Positions 27,255-35,341 of a DNA stretch of 64,000 nucleotides are shown piece after piece. The position numbers and the translations under genes were made by a program. Where the stretch lies: assembly GCF_007992835.1 (NCBI RefSeq), contig NZ_BKBA01000009.1, positions 1 to 64,000 of the forward strand, given 5' to 3'. Within the stretch, counting starts at the first letter, position 1, and each line of letters opens with the position of its first letter. The notes beneath the pieces are model-generated. The model was not told the DNA's origin, made no database searches, and was given only the letters and a program-made list of their open reading frames with translations. This stretch comes from Knoellia locipacati. Its GTDB lineage: Bacteria; Actinomycetota; Actinomycetes; Actinomycetales; Dermatophilaceae.

Positions 27255-27952
27255 TGTCGTCGACCGTCCTCCTCGCGCTGGGGCTGGTGCTGCTCGTCGT
27301 CGCCGCTCTCGTCGTCGGTCACCGCACCGCCCGCGAGCTCGCGACCGGGGGCTACCGGATCGTCGAGGACGAGGCCACCCACCCGACCCCGCCGTCGTGG
27401 TGGGTCGCCCCCCTGCTCGCAGCCCTCGTCGTGCTGCTCACCCTCACGGTCGGTGACACGGCAGCGTATGCCGCGCTGCCGGCATACCTGCTCTTCGCCT
27501 GGCTCACGGTGTGCCTCGTCTGGATCGATGTCGACGTGCACCGGCTGCCGGCGGGGCTGACGCGACCGGCGCTGCCGGCGTTCGCCGTGCTGCTCGTGCC
27601 GCCGACCGTCGAGACGGGGGAGTGGGACCGGCTGCTCGTCGCCGGGCTCTGCAGCCTCGGGCTGACGGTGGCCTACGTCGCGTTCGCGCTGCTGCCCGGT
27701 GGTGGCTTCGGTGGCGGCGACATCCAGCTCGCGCCGGCCATCGGCCTGCTGCTCGGCTGGCTCTCGGTCGGCCACGTCGTCGTCGGGACGCTGGCCGCGT
27801 TCGTCGTCGGCGGTCTGACGGCCGTCGTGCTGCTGGTCACGCGACGTGCCGGCCGCTCCTCGGCGATGGCGTTCGGGCCCTCGATGTGCGCGGGTGCGAT
27901 CGTCGCGGCGGCGTGGGGCCAGCAGCTCCTCGACGGCTACCTCGGCCGCTGA
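27254..27952 (+). CDS. A24-type prepilin peptidase, peptidase domain only
   Basis: The product is 232 aa with about seven hydrophobic helices. Both catalytic aspartates of the A24 family are present, in VWIDVDVHRLP (Asp92) and FGGGDIQLAPAIG (Asp156). The N-terminal methyltransferase domain with its CxxC pairs, found in bifunctional PilD, is missing, as in archaeal-type and many actinobacterial enzymes. It should cut type IV/Tad prepilin leaders, but no pilin gene is in the window. It overlaps the aroE stop by 1 nt. Confidence 0.88.
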   Translation: MSSTVLLALGLVLLVVAALVVGHRTARELATGGYRIVEDEATHPTPPSWWVAPLLAALVVLLTLTVGDTAAYAALPAYLLFAWLTVCLVWIDVDVHRLPAGLTRPALPAFAVLLVPPTVETGEWDRLLVAGLCSLGLTVAYVAFALLPGGGFGGGDIQLAPAIGLLLGWLSVGHVVVGTLAAFVVGGLTAVVLLVTRRAGRSSAMAFGPSMCAGAIVAAAWGQQLLDGYLGR

Positions 27953-27958
27953 CAGCGG

Positions 27959-27964
27959 TAGCGT
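27959..27964 (+). promoter_or_regulatory. -10 box of a leaderless photolyase transcript
   Basis: TAGCGT lies 6 nt before the ATG at 27971, with no ribosome site between. A leaderless mRNA is predicted. Confidence 0.55.
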
Positions 27965-27970
27965 CGCCGG

Positions 27971-29443
27971 ATGACGACGCGCTGGCTGTTCGGGGACCAG
28001 CTCGGACCGCACTTCGCCGACGACCACGACGGACCCCTCGTCATGATCGAGTCGCGGGCGGTCTTCGCCCGGCGACGCTTCCACCGCGCCAAGGCGCACC
28101 TCGTGCTGTCGGCCATGCGCCACCGTGCAGCCGAGCTCGGTGACCGGGTCGAGCTGCACCGTGCCGACACCTACGCCGAGGTCGTGGGCGGGATCCCGCA
28201 GCTCGAGGTCGTGCACCCGACCTCGTACGCCGCGCTGGGACTCGTGCGCCGGCTCGGTGCCGAGGTGCTCGCGCCACGGGGCTTCGCCACCTCCCGCGAG
28301 GACTTCACCCGGTGGGCGCAAGGGCGTGGCGGGCGACGGCTGCTCATGGAGGACTTCTACCGCGAGGCACGACGGCGCCACGGTGTCCTCATGGACGGCG
28401 AGAACCCCGCAGGCGGCCGGTGGAACTTCGACCACGACAACCGCACCCCACCGCCCAAGGGGGCGAGCACGCTCGGGGTGGTCCCACCGTGGTGGCCGCA
28501 GGAGGACGACATCGACGAGGAGGTGCGGGCCGACCTCGACCGCTGGGAGCGCGACGGGGACGTCTCGTTCATCGGACGCGACGGCCCCCGGCGCTTCGCC
28601 GCGACCAGGGACGAGGCGCTGGCGGCCCTCGACCACTTCGTGGAGTACCGGCTCGCCGAGTTCGGGGAGCACGAGGACGCGGTCCTCGAGGGTGACCCGT
28701 GGATGGCGCACAGCCTGCTCAGCGTCCCGCTCAACCTCGGCCTGCTCGACCCGTTGGAGGTCGTCGCGCGGGCCGAGGCAGCACACCTCGCCGGTGACGT
28801 GCCCATCGCCAGCGCCGAGGGGTTCGTGCGTCAGGTGATCGGGTGGAGGGACTACGTCTGGCACCTCTACTGGCACCAGGGCGAGGGCTATCGGCGGCGC
28901 AACGAGCTCAGTGCGACGCAGCGCCTTCCGAAGTGGTTCGCCGACCTCGACGCCGACGCCACGGACGCGCGCTGCCTCTCGCACACGCTCGACCAGGTGT
29001 CCGAGCACGGGTGGGTCCACCACATCCCGCGCCTCATGGTGCTCGGGTCCTACGCGATGCAGCGGGGGTGGGCTCCGACCCAGGTGACCGACTGGTTCCA
29101 CCGCGCCTTCGTCGACGGCTACGACTGGGTCATGGTGCCCAACGTCGTCGGCATGTCGCAGCACGCCGACGGCGGGGTCATGGCCACCAAGCCGTACACG
29201 TCAGGTGGTGCCTACATCAACACGATGAGCGACCACTGCGGGTCGTGCCGCTTCAACCCGAGGGTGCGGGTGGGCGAGGACGCGTGCCCCTTCACGGCGG
29301 GCTACTGGTGGTTCCTGTCCCGCAACCGCGAGCGTCTGGCGGGCAACCAGCGGATGTCGCGGGCGGTGCAGGGGCTCGACCGGCTGAGCGACCTCGACGC
29401 GCTCGTCGCGCAGGAGGAGGACCGGGGCAACCGCGCGCCGTGA
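27971..29443 (+). CDS. Cryptochrome/photolyase, FeS-BCP (PhrB/CryB) type
   Basis: The product is 490 aa. It opens with RWLFGDQLGPHF, the Rossmann-like start of the DUF523/CPDP group rather than of class I photolyases. FAD-site features include FVRQVIGWRDYVWHLYW and HHIPRLMVLGSYAM. Four cysteines near the C-terminus (ARCLSH, HCGSC, ACPF) fit the 4Fe-4S ligands of this family. PhrB of Agrobacterium repairs (6-4) photoproducts; related CryB members act as photoreceptors, so repair is likely but not certain. It has its own promoter, within an otherwise shikimate-pathway region. Confidence 0.93.
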   Translation: MTTRWLFGDQLGPHFADDHDGPLVMIESRAVFARRRFHRAKAHLVLSAMRHRAAELGDRVELHRADTYAEVVGGIPQLEVVHPTSYAALGLVRRLGAEVLAPRGFATSREDFTRWAQGRGGRRLLMEDFYREARRRHGVLMDGENPAGGRWNFDHDNRTPPPKGASTLGVVPPWWPQEDDIDEEVRADLDRWERDGDVSFIGRDGPRRFAATRDEALAALDHFVEYRLAEFGEHEDAVLEGDPWMAHSLLSVPLNLGLLDPLEVVARAEAAHLAGDVPIASAEGFVRQVIGWRDYVWHLYWHQGEGYRRRNELSATQRLPKWFADLDADATDARCLSHTLDQVSEHGWVHHIPRLMVLGSYAMQRGWAPTQVTDWFHRAFVDGYDWVMVPNVVGMSQHADGGVMATKPYTSGGAYINTMSDHCGSCRFNPRVRVGEDACPFTAGYWWFLSRNRERLAGNQRMSRAVQGLDRLSDLDALVAQEEDRGNRAP

Positions 29444-29444
29444 C

Positions 29445-29486
29445 GGACCCGCGTCGGCGGACCCGCGTCGGCGGGCCCGCGTCGGG
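29445..29486. repeat. Three tandem copies of a 14-bp unit
   Basis: GGACCCGCGTCGGC is repeated exactly twice and once as GGGCCCGCGTCGGG, directly after the photolyase stop, between convergent genes. No stem-loop with a T-tract is visible, so it is not an obvious terminator. Confidence 0.85.
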
Positions 29487-29521
29487 CTGCTCGGGCCGTG
29501 GCCCGGTGCGGGGCCGGACCC

Positions 29522-30046
29522 TCAGAACTGCTGGAGGGGACCGGGGGCCGGCACGCCGAACTCCTCGCGCAGCGTGGAGCGACGCCCGGCGGCCTCGAGG
29601 GCGATGGCGACCTTGCCCACCGGGCGCGCGCCCGGCCAGACGTGGACGGCCATGAGGACGAGCGACACGACCGCGCCCACGGCATACGCGAGGATCCCGC
29701 CCTCGAGGACGAACGCCGCCACGAGCGACGCGATCGCGATGACCTCGCTCAGCGCGAAGCGCAGGATCATCGAGCTCTGCCACCGGGCTCGTGCGGCCGT
29801 CCCGGCGTCGGCGTCGGACAGGCCCGGGTCGAGGGGCTGGACGCGGTAGCCGACCGCCTCGATGACCAGGTGGACGACGACACCGGCCGCGACCTGGGCG
29901 ACGACGAGCCACACCGGCGGGGTGTCGTCGGCGCCGAGCACGAAGAACATCGCGATACCGATGAACACCAGCGCACCCATGAGTGCAGTGCTGAGGATCC
30001 GGACGGACTGGGCGAACGGCGCGGTCTGCGGAGGGGTCGTCGTCAT
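29522..30046 (-). CDS. Four-helix membrane protein of unknown function
   Basis: The product is 174 aa with four hydrophobic segments (about residues 18-37, 45-65, 100-120, 122-140) and a polar C-terminal tail. The translation reads ALMGALVFIGIAMFFVLGA in the first helix. No known catalytic motif was recognised. ATG 30046 is the first ATG before the first helix; a longer frame upstream is a shadow of the VOC gene. It lies in a leftward group with the VOC protein and the ArsR fusion, 28 nt after the VOC stop. Confidence 0.75.
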   Translation of the reverse strand: MTTTPPQTAPFAQSVRILSTALMGALVFIGIAMFFVLGADDTPPVWLVVAQVAAGVVVHLVIEAVGYRVQPLDPGLSDADAGTAARARWQSSMILRFALSEVIAIASLVAAFVLEGGILAYAVGAVVSLVLMAVHVWPGARPVGKVAIALEAAGRRSTLREEFGVPAPGPLQQF

Positions 30047-30074
30047 GCCGCGAGGGTAGCCGCGCGAGGACGGC

Positions 30075-30440
30075 TCAGGCCGGTGCCTCGCTGGCGTAGT
30101 AGGTGTTGCCGTCGGGGTCGCGGAAGTCGAACATCGGCGGCGCCCAGTCCGAGACGACGAGCTCGTCGACGTCGACCCCGGACTCGCGCAGGGAGGCGTG
30201 CAGTGCCGTGGCGTCCGTGACCGCGAACCGGATGCCCGTGTCCGTCCCGACGCCCGGGCCGCCCGCCGACAGGAGCGCGACGGACGTCGTGGCTCCGGGT
30301 GGCGCGACCTCGACCCAGCGCACCGTGCCGCCCATCGGCACGTCCATCCGGACCTCGAAGCCCAGTCGCCCGGTGAAGAACGCGATCGCGGCGTCGGTGT
30401 CGGACACCCCGACAGCGCAGGCACGCACGTCGGTGAACAT
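30075..30440 (-). CDS. VOC-family (glyoxalase/bleomycin-resistance fold) protein
   Basis: The product is 121 aa with one beta-alpha-beta-beta-beta repeat pair, typical of the vicinal oxygen chelate fold (DTDAAIAFFTGRLGFEV; FDFRDPDGNTYYASE). The role of family members ranges from glyoxalase to drug binding; none can be assigned. ATG 30440 is better placed from GAGGGAG than the GTG 30443 that overlaps the ArsR stop. The gene lies directly downstream of the ArsR-SRPBCC regulator and is probably controlled by it. Confidence 0.87.
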   Translation of the reverse strand: MFTDVRACAVGVSDTDAAIAFFTGRLGFEVRMDVPMGGTVRWVEVAPPGATTSVALLSAGGPGVGTDTGIRFAVTDATALHASLRESGVDVDELVVSDWAPPMFDFRDPDGNTYYASEAPA

Positions 30441-31213
30441 CACGAGCTCCCTCGGGCGTACATCTGCGATCCGGGCGTGGTGAGCTCGGTGCCGGTCTCG
30501 AGCCAGGTCTTGAGACCCGACAGCACCATCGGCCAGCCGCCGTGGATCGCCTCGCTCACGCCGTCGGGCAGCTGGTCGTGGACGACGGTGAGGCGGCAGG
30601 AGTCGCCGACCGGCTCGATCTCCCAGGTCACGCGGGAGGTGCCGACCGACTCGGCGTCGTCGTCCCAGTGGGCCCGGTAGCTCTGGACGAGGCGGCGCGG
30701 TGGGTCGACCTCGAGGTTCTCGCCGTCGACGAGGGCGCCGTCGAAGCCGTCATGGGTCACCTCGTAGGTCGAGCCGGGGGACCAGCTCGAGGTGACGGTG
30801 TTGCCGAAGTGGAACCGCCGACGGGTGTCGGGGTCGGTGATGGCGTCCCACAGCCGCTCGGGCGTGGTGCGGATGTAGATCTCGAAGACCTTGCTCACGG
30901 TCATGCTCTGTGCCTCCAGCTCGTCCTTGAGCCCGACGAGGCCGGCGGCCCAGGGCTCGGTGTACTTGCTGACCCACCGGTCGTGGACCTGCCTGATGCC
31001 GACCGGGTTGAGGAAGTGCAGCTTCTCGCGGCCGCTGCGCCGGCTCACGACGAGGCCGGCCTCCTCGAGCAGGGCCAGGTGCTTGGCGACGCCGATCCGG
31101 GTCATGTCGAACGCCGCGGTGAGGGAGTGCAGGGTCTGGCCGTCGGTGTCGTGGAGGGCGTCGAGCAGTGCCCGTCGCGTCGGGTCGGCCAGCGCCCGGA
31201 AGATCATGTCCAC
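30440..31213 (-). CDS. ArsR-type HTH fused to an SRPBCC (AHSA1) domain
   Basis: The product is 257 aa. Residues 1-95 are an ArsR winged helix (FRALADPTRRALLDALHD; VAKHLALLEEAGLV). Residues about 105-250 are an AHSA1/SRPBCC hydrophobic ligand pocket (IYIRTTPERLWDAITDPD; VTWEIEPVGDSCRLTVVHDQ). Such fusions are probably ligand-responsive repressors in which the SRPBCC part senses or handles the ligand. GTG 31213 is chosen because the -10 box ends 6 nt before it, giving a leaderless mRNA, and an operator-like palindrome sits between -35 and -10. Autoregulation together with the VOC and membrane-protein genes is likely. Confidence 0.9.
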   Translation of the reverse strand: MDMIFRALADPTRRALLDALHDTDGQTLHSLTAAFDMTRIGVAKHLALLEEAGLVVSRRSGREKLHFLNPVGIRQVHDRWVSKYTEPWAAGLVGLKDELEAQSMTVSKVFEIYIRTTPERLWDAITDPDTRRRFHFGNTVTSSWSPGSTYEVTHDGFDGALVDGENLEVDPPRRLVQSYRAHWDDDAESVGTSRVTWEIEPVGDSCRLTVVHDQLPDGVSEAIHGGWPMVLSGLKTWLETGTELTTPGSQMYARGSS

Positions 31214-31219
31214 GAGCTC

Positions 31220-31249
31220 ACATTAGGAAACCATTTGGTTACCTGTCAA
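31220..31249 (-). promoter_or_regulatory. Consensus promoter with an embedded operator for the ArsR fusion
   Basis: On the minus strand TTGACA (31249-31244) and TAATGT (31225-31220) are separated by 18 nt. The spacer holds the palindrome AACCAAATGGTT (31240-31229; arms AACCA/TGGTT). A repressor bound there would block RNA polymerase. Both hexamers are near-perfect, which is unusual in this GC-rich window. Confidence 0.8.
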
Positions 31250-31334
31250 GAGTCGGTATGCCGTCCACTCGCCCGCGCTCCCACGTGCTGACCGCGCCCG
31301 GCCGGTGCTTCGGCCTGCATGGGAGGATCGGGCC

Positions 31335-32558
31335 ATGCTCCGATGGTTGACCGCAGGCGAGTCGCACGGCCCTGCACTCCTGGCCACGATCGAGGGACTT
31401 CCCGCCGGCGTCGAGGTGACCCGCACGGACCTCGCCGACGCGCTGGCCCGTCGCCGCCTCGGCTACGGCCGCGGCGCCCGGATGAAGTTCGAGCAGGACG
31501 AGGTCGAGTTCCTCGGCGGTGTCCGGCACGGTCTGACCATGGGCTCGCCCGTCGCCATCCGGATCGGCAACACCGAGTGGCCCAAGTGGCAGACGGTGAT
31601 GTCGGCGGACCCGGTCTCCGAGGACGCCTACGCCGCGGCCGACGACGTCAACGCCGAGAAGGAGGTCGCGCGCAACAAGCCGCTCACGCGACCTCGCCCC
31701 GGCCACGCCGACCTCGTGGGGATGCAGAAGTACGCCTTCGACGACGCCCGCCCCGTGCTCGAGCGGGCCTCGGCCCGCGAGACCGCTGCTCGCGTGGCGC
31801 TCGGCGAGGTCGCGGCCCGCTTCCTCGAGCAGGCCTACGGCATCCGGCTCGTCTCTCACACGGTCTCGATGGGCACCGCAGGTGTCGCCGACGACGCGCC
31901 GCTGCCCACGCCGGACCAGGTCGCCGAGATCGACGCCGACCCGGTGCGCACGCTCGACCCCGCCGGCTCGGCCGCGATGGTCGCCGAGGTCGAGGCCGCC
32001 AAGAAGGACGGCGACACCCTCGGGGGTGTCGTCGAGGTCCTCGCCTACGGCCTGCCTCCGGGCCTGGGCTCGCACGTGCACTGGGACCGGCGCCTCGACG
32101 CACGCCTCGCCGGGGCGCTCATGGGCATCCAGGCCATCAAGGGGGTCGAGGTCGGCGACGGCTTCCGCACCGCGGCCCGCCGTGGCTCGGCCGCGCACGA
32201 CGAGATGGAGCGCGACGAGTCGGGCACCATCCGTCGGCGCACCGGTCGCGCCGGTGGCACCGAGGGCGGCATGTCCAACGGCGACGTCCTGCGCGTGCGC
32301 GCCGCGATGAAGCCGATCTCGACCGTTCCGCGGGCGCTCGACACCATCGACACGACGGGGGAGGGCGAGGCCAAGGCGATCCACCAGCGCTCCGACGTCT
32401 CCGCCGTCCCCGCGGCGGGCGTGGTCGCCGAGGCCATGGTCGCCCTCGTCCTCGCCGAGGCCTGCCTCGAGAAGTTCGGTGGCGACTCGGTGACCGAGAC
32501 GCGACGCAACCACGCGGCATACCTCGCCGCCATCCCCGAGACGATGCGCTCGTGGTGA
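31335..32558 (+). CDS. aroC: Chorismate synthase
   Basis: The product is 407 aa. It converts EPSP to chorismate using reduced FMN. Diagnostic motifs are [19 protein letters not shown] and [15 protein letters not shown]. The C-terminal block includes [12 protein letters not shown] and the Ser/Asp-rich [14 protein letters not shown] 31335 is 8 nt from GGGAGG; an in-frame start at 31305 lacks one. Its stop overlaps aroK, giving the usual aroC-aroK-aroB operon. Confidence 0.96.
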   Translation: MLRWLTAGESHGPALLATIEGLPAGVEVTRTDLADALARRRLGYGRGARMKFEQDEVEFLGGVRHGLTMGSPVAIRIGNTEWPKWQTVMSADPVSEDAYAAADDVNAEKEVARNKPLTRPRPGHADLVGMQKYAFDDARPVLERASARETAARVALGEVAARFLEQAYGIRLVSHTVSMGTAGVADDAPLPTPDQVAEIDADPVRTLDPAGSAAMVAEVEAAKKDGDTLGGVVEVLAYGLPPGLGSHVHWDRRLDARLAGALMGIQAIKGVEVGDGFRTAARRGSAAHDEMERDESGTIRRRTGRAGGTEGGMSNGDVLRVRAAMKPISTVPRALDTIDTTGEGEAKAIHQRSDVSAVPAAGVVAEAMVALVLAEACLEKFGGDSVTETRRNHAAYLAAIPETMRSW

Positions 32559-33073
32559 CCACGGCGCGTCCGACCGCCGTCCTCATCGGACCTCCCGGGT
32601 CGGGCAAGACGACGATCGGCGCGGCGCTCGCGGAGGCGCTCGGCGTGGCGTTCCACGACACCGACGCCGCGATCGAGGCCGACCAGGGCTGCTCGATCTC
32701 GGACATCTTCGTGCTCGACGGCGAGCCGGCCTTCCGCGCGCTCGAGCGGGCCGAGGTGGCCCGTGCGGTCGCTGCCGAGCCGGGTGTCGTCGCGCTCGGC
32801 GGTGGCGCGCCGATGGACGACGAGACCCAGACCGTGCTCGACGGTCACGTCGTCGTCTTCCTCGACGTCGGCATCGCCGACGCCGCCAAGCGCGTGGGCT
32901 TCGACGCCAGCCGCCCGCTGCTCGCGATCAACCCGCGGGCCGCGTGGACCAAGCTCATGAACGAGCGCCGCCCCACCTACGAGCGGCTCGCGACGCACCG
33001 CGTCGACACGGCCGGTCGTGGGGTCGACGACGTCGTCACCGAGATCGTGGCGCTGGTGGGGCCTGCCCGATGA
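32555..33073 (+). CDS. aroK: Shikimate kinase
   Basis: The product is 172 aa. The P-loop is [11 protein letters not shown]. Shikimate is bound by the Asp of [12 protein letters not shown], the Arg of EPAFRALE and the GGG of ALGGGAP. The lid contains RRPTYERLA. It phosphorylates shikimate at position 3. GTG 32555 overlaps the aroC stop; GTG 32552 would add one residue. The 3' end overlaps aroB by ATGA. Confidence 0.95.
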   Translation: MTTARPTAVLIGPPGSGKTTIGAALAEALGVAFHDTDAAIEADQGCSISDIFVLDGEPAFRALERAEVARAVAAEPGVVALGGGAPMDDETQTVLDGHVVVFLDVGIADAAKRVGFDASRPLLAINPRAAWTKLMNERRPTYERLATHRVDTAGRGVDDVVTEIVALVGPAR

Positions 33074-34134
33074 GCGTCGTCTCCGTCGGTGGCGACTACG
33101 ACGTCGTCATCGAGAGCGGGTGCTCGACGCGCGTCGCCGACGTCATCGGCGACGGTGTGCGCCGGGCGCTCGTCGTGCACCCGGACTCGATGCGCTCGCT
33201 CGGCGAGGCCGTCACGGCATCGTTGCGCGACACCGGGATCGAGGCGTATGCCGTCGGCGTGCCCGACGCGGAGGACGCCAAGACCGCGGTCGTGGCCGCG
33301 GACCTGTGGTCGCTGCTCGGCCGGCACGGCTTCACCCGCACCGACGTCGTCGTCGGCGTCGGGGGAGGGACCGTCACCGACCTCGCCGGGTTCGTCGCCG
33401 CGACCTGGCTGCGTGGCGTGCCTGTCGTGCAGGTGCCCACGACGCTGCTCGGCATGGTCGACGCAGCCGTCGGTGGCAAGACCGGCATCAACACTCCCGA
33501 GGGCAAGAACCTCGTCGGCTCGTTCCACCCGCCGCGCGCCGTCCTGTGCGACGTCGACGTGCTGGCGACACTGCCGCGTGAGGACTACGTCGCGGGGATG
33601 GCCGAGATCATCAAGGCCGGGTTCATCGTCGACCCGGTCATCCTCGACCTCGTCGCCTCGGATCCTGAGGCGGCCGGGCGACCGGATGGCCCGCACACGC
33701 TCGAGCTCATCGAGCGCGCCATCCGGGTCAAGGCCGACGTCGTGAGCCAGGACCTGCGCGAGTCGTCGCTGCGCGAGATCCTCAACTACGGCCACACGTT
33801 CGGGCACGCCATCGAGCAGGTCGAGCACTACCGGCGCCGGCACGGTGAGGCCGTCGCCATCGGCATGGTCTTCGCGGCCGAGCTCGCTGCGGCTGCGGGG
33901 GTGCTGTCAGTGGAGGTGGTGGCCCGGCACCGCGAGGTGCTGACGTCGGTGGGGCTGCCGACCGCGTACGAGGCGGGTCGCTGGGCCGAGCTCGAGACGG
34001 CGATGCGCCGCGACAAGAAGACCCGCGGCGACCTGCTGCGGTTCGTCGTCCTCGAGGATGTGGGGCGTCCCGTGCGGCTGGAAGGTCCGACGCAGGAGCA
34101 GCTGCACACGGCATACGCCGCGGTCTCCCCCTGA
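33070..34134 (+). CDS. aroB: 3-dehydroquinate synthase
   Basis: The product is 354 aa. The NAD-binding region reads VVGVGGGTVTDLAGFVAATW and PTTLLGMVDAAVGGKTGIN. The zinc-site histidines are in NYGHTFGHAIE, and downstream EAVAIGMVFAAELA is conserved. It cyclises DAHP to 3-dehydroquinate, the second shikimate step. In many actinobacteria aroQ and pepQ follow before efp; here an accessory block of about 12 kb follows instead, so dehydroquinase must be encoded elsewhere. Confidence 0.96.
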   Translation: MSVVSVGGDYDVVIESGCSTRVADVIGDGVRRALVVHPDSMRSLGEAVTASLRDTGIEAYAVGVPDAEDAKTAVVAADLWSLLGRHGFTRTDVVVGVGGGTVTDLAGFVAATWLRGVPVVQVPTTLLGMVDAAVGGKTGINTPEGKNLVGSFHPPRAVLCDVDVLATLPREDYVAGMAEIIKAGFIVDPVILDLVASDPEAAGRPDGPHTLELIERAIRVKADVVSQDLRESSLREILNYGHTFGHAIEQVEHYRRRHGEAVAIGMVFAAELAAAAGVLSVEVVARHREVLTSVGLPTAYEAGRWAELETAMRRDKKTRGDLLRFVVLEDVGRPVRLEGPTQEQLHTAYAAVSP

Positions 34135-34156
34135 CGCGGTCCGGGGCAGCGTCGAC

Positions 34157-34174
34157 TCCGGGGCGTGACGCCCG
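34157..34174. terminator. Possible weak bidirectional terminator
   Basis: CCGGGGCGTGACGCCCGG folds into a short GC stem with one bulge and a TGA loop, between the convergent aroB and acetyltransferase genes. There is no T-tract, so it is weakly supported. Confidence 0.35.
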
Positions 34175-34176
34175 GT

Positions 34177-34761
34177 TCACCGGGGCGAGGCGTCGAAGCC
34201 GGTCACCCGGATGATCCTGGCCGGCACGCCGGCGACGATGGCGTTGGCCGGCACGTCCTTGGTCACGACGGCGCCAGCGCCCACGATCGCCCCGTCGCCG
34301 ATGGTGACGCCGGGGACGACCGTCACTGCGGCTCCCAGCCACACCTTGCGGCCGATCACGATCGGGGCGGGGACCATGTCGGCCCTCCGGTCGGGGTCGA
34401 CGGCGTGGTTGAGCGTCGTCAGCGTGCTGCCGTGACCGATGAGCGAGCCGTCACCGATGGTGATCCCTCCGGTGTCCTGGAACCGGCAGCCGATGTTGAT
34501 GAAGACGTCCTTGCCGAGGGTCAGGTTCTTGCCGAACTCGCTGTAGAACGGTGGGAAGAGTGCCAGCGAATCGTCGATCTGCTTGCCGGTGAGCCGGGTC
34601 AGCAGGGCCCGTACCTCCTCGGGCGTGCGGTATCCGGTGTTGAGCTCGTCGACGGTTCGGAGCGCCTCCTGCGCGGCCTCGTGCATGAACCGGTGATGCT
34701 CGGAGCCGCCTTCGATCAGGCCGCCGCCGTCGACGTGTGCGAGGAACTCGTCCAAATGCAT
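34177..34761 (-). CDS. Left-handed beta-helix sugar O-acetyltransferase
   Basis: The product is 194 aa, of the maltose/galactoside acetyltransferase type. An N-terminal helical segment is followed by hexapeptide repeats ([34 protein letters not shown]). [13 protein letters not shown] carries the conserved catalytic His, and [20 protein letters not shown] is typical of the family. It should move acetyl from acetyl-CoA to a sugar hydroxyl. ATG 34761 has CAGGAG upstream; a longer frame starts inside the previous gene. Third gene of the operon from 36406. Confidence 0.92.
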   Translation of the reverse strand: MHLDEFLAHVDGGGLIEGGSEHHRFMHEAAQEALRTVDELNTGYRTPEEVRALLTRLTGKQIDDSLALFPPFYSEFGKNLTLGKDVFINIGCRFQDTGGITIGDGSLIGHGSTLTTLNHAVDPDRRADMVPAPIVIGRKVWLGAAVTVVPGVTIGDGAIVGAGAVVTKDVPANAIVAGVPARIIRVTGFDASPR

Positions 34762-34768
34762 CAGCGGC

Positions 34769-35323
34769 TCACTCCTGCCCTTCTCGGACGACGGTGGTGA
34801 CGGGGCCGTCCAGTGCGCTGATGCGCTCGGCGGCATCGCCGTCCAACCGGCCCAGGATCACGATCCCGGCGAAGTAGGACTGGTCGCCGTAGTACAGGAC
34901 GAGGTCGTTGCCGGGCGCGTAGTAGCCGAGGTCTCCGGGCGAGGGGTCGGCGCCCTCGGGCTGACCCTCGAGGGACAGTGGCTCGGGCAGGGGGCCGGTC
35001 TTCTCGACCCCGCCGTGGTCGACCATCTCGACGGTCACCGGGAGCTGGGCCAGCAGGTCTCTGGCCGCGGCGCTGTCCGTGAGGGTCGCACTGAGCTGTT
35101 CGTCGCCGATGCTGATGGTGATGCGCATGAGGTTCTCCTCGGGGGTGGACGTGGTCTCAGCGGTCGGGCTGCGCTGGTCCAGCGTGCCGCTGGTCGTGGA
35201 TGAGGTGGGGGAGGTCTGCAGGTGCTCGTCCGACGAGTCGGACGAGGCGCAGCCCGTGCTGGACACCAGCAGGACTGCTGTGAGGGCAACGACCCGGAGT
35301 GGCCGGGGCACAGTCATCGTCAT
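34769..35323 (-). CDS. Lipoprotein with cyclophilin-like fold domain
   Basis: The product is 184 aa. The signal peptide ends in the lipobox SSTGC (about residue 25). A Ser/Thr-rich spacer precedes a domain of about 115 residues ([51 protein letters not shown]). That domain matches the cyclophilin-like fold family that commonly occurs near NADP oxidoreductases. It should be anchored outside the membrane. No isomerase residues can be assigned. It lies 18 nt after the alcohol dehydrogenase and 7 nt before the acetyltransferase. Confidence 0.85.
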   Translation of the reverse strand: MTMTVPRPLRVVALTAVLLVSSTGCASSDSSDEHLQTSPTSSTTSGTLDQRSPTAETTSTPEENLMRITISIGDEQLSATLTDSAAARDLLAQLPVTVEMVDHGGVEKTGPLPEPLSLEGQPEGADPSPGDLGYYAPGNDLVLYYGDQSYFAGIVILGRLDGDAAERISALDGPVTTVVREGQE

Positions 35324-35341
35324 GAAAGCCCTGGTGGCGCT

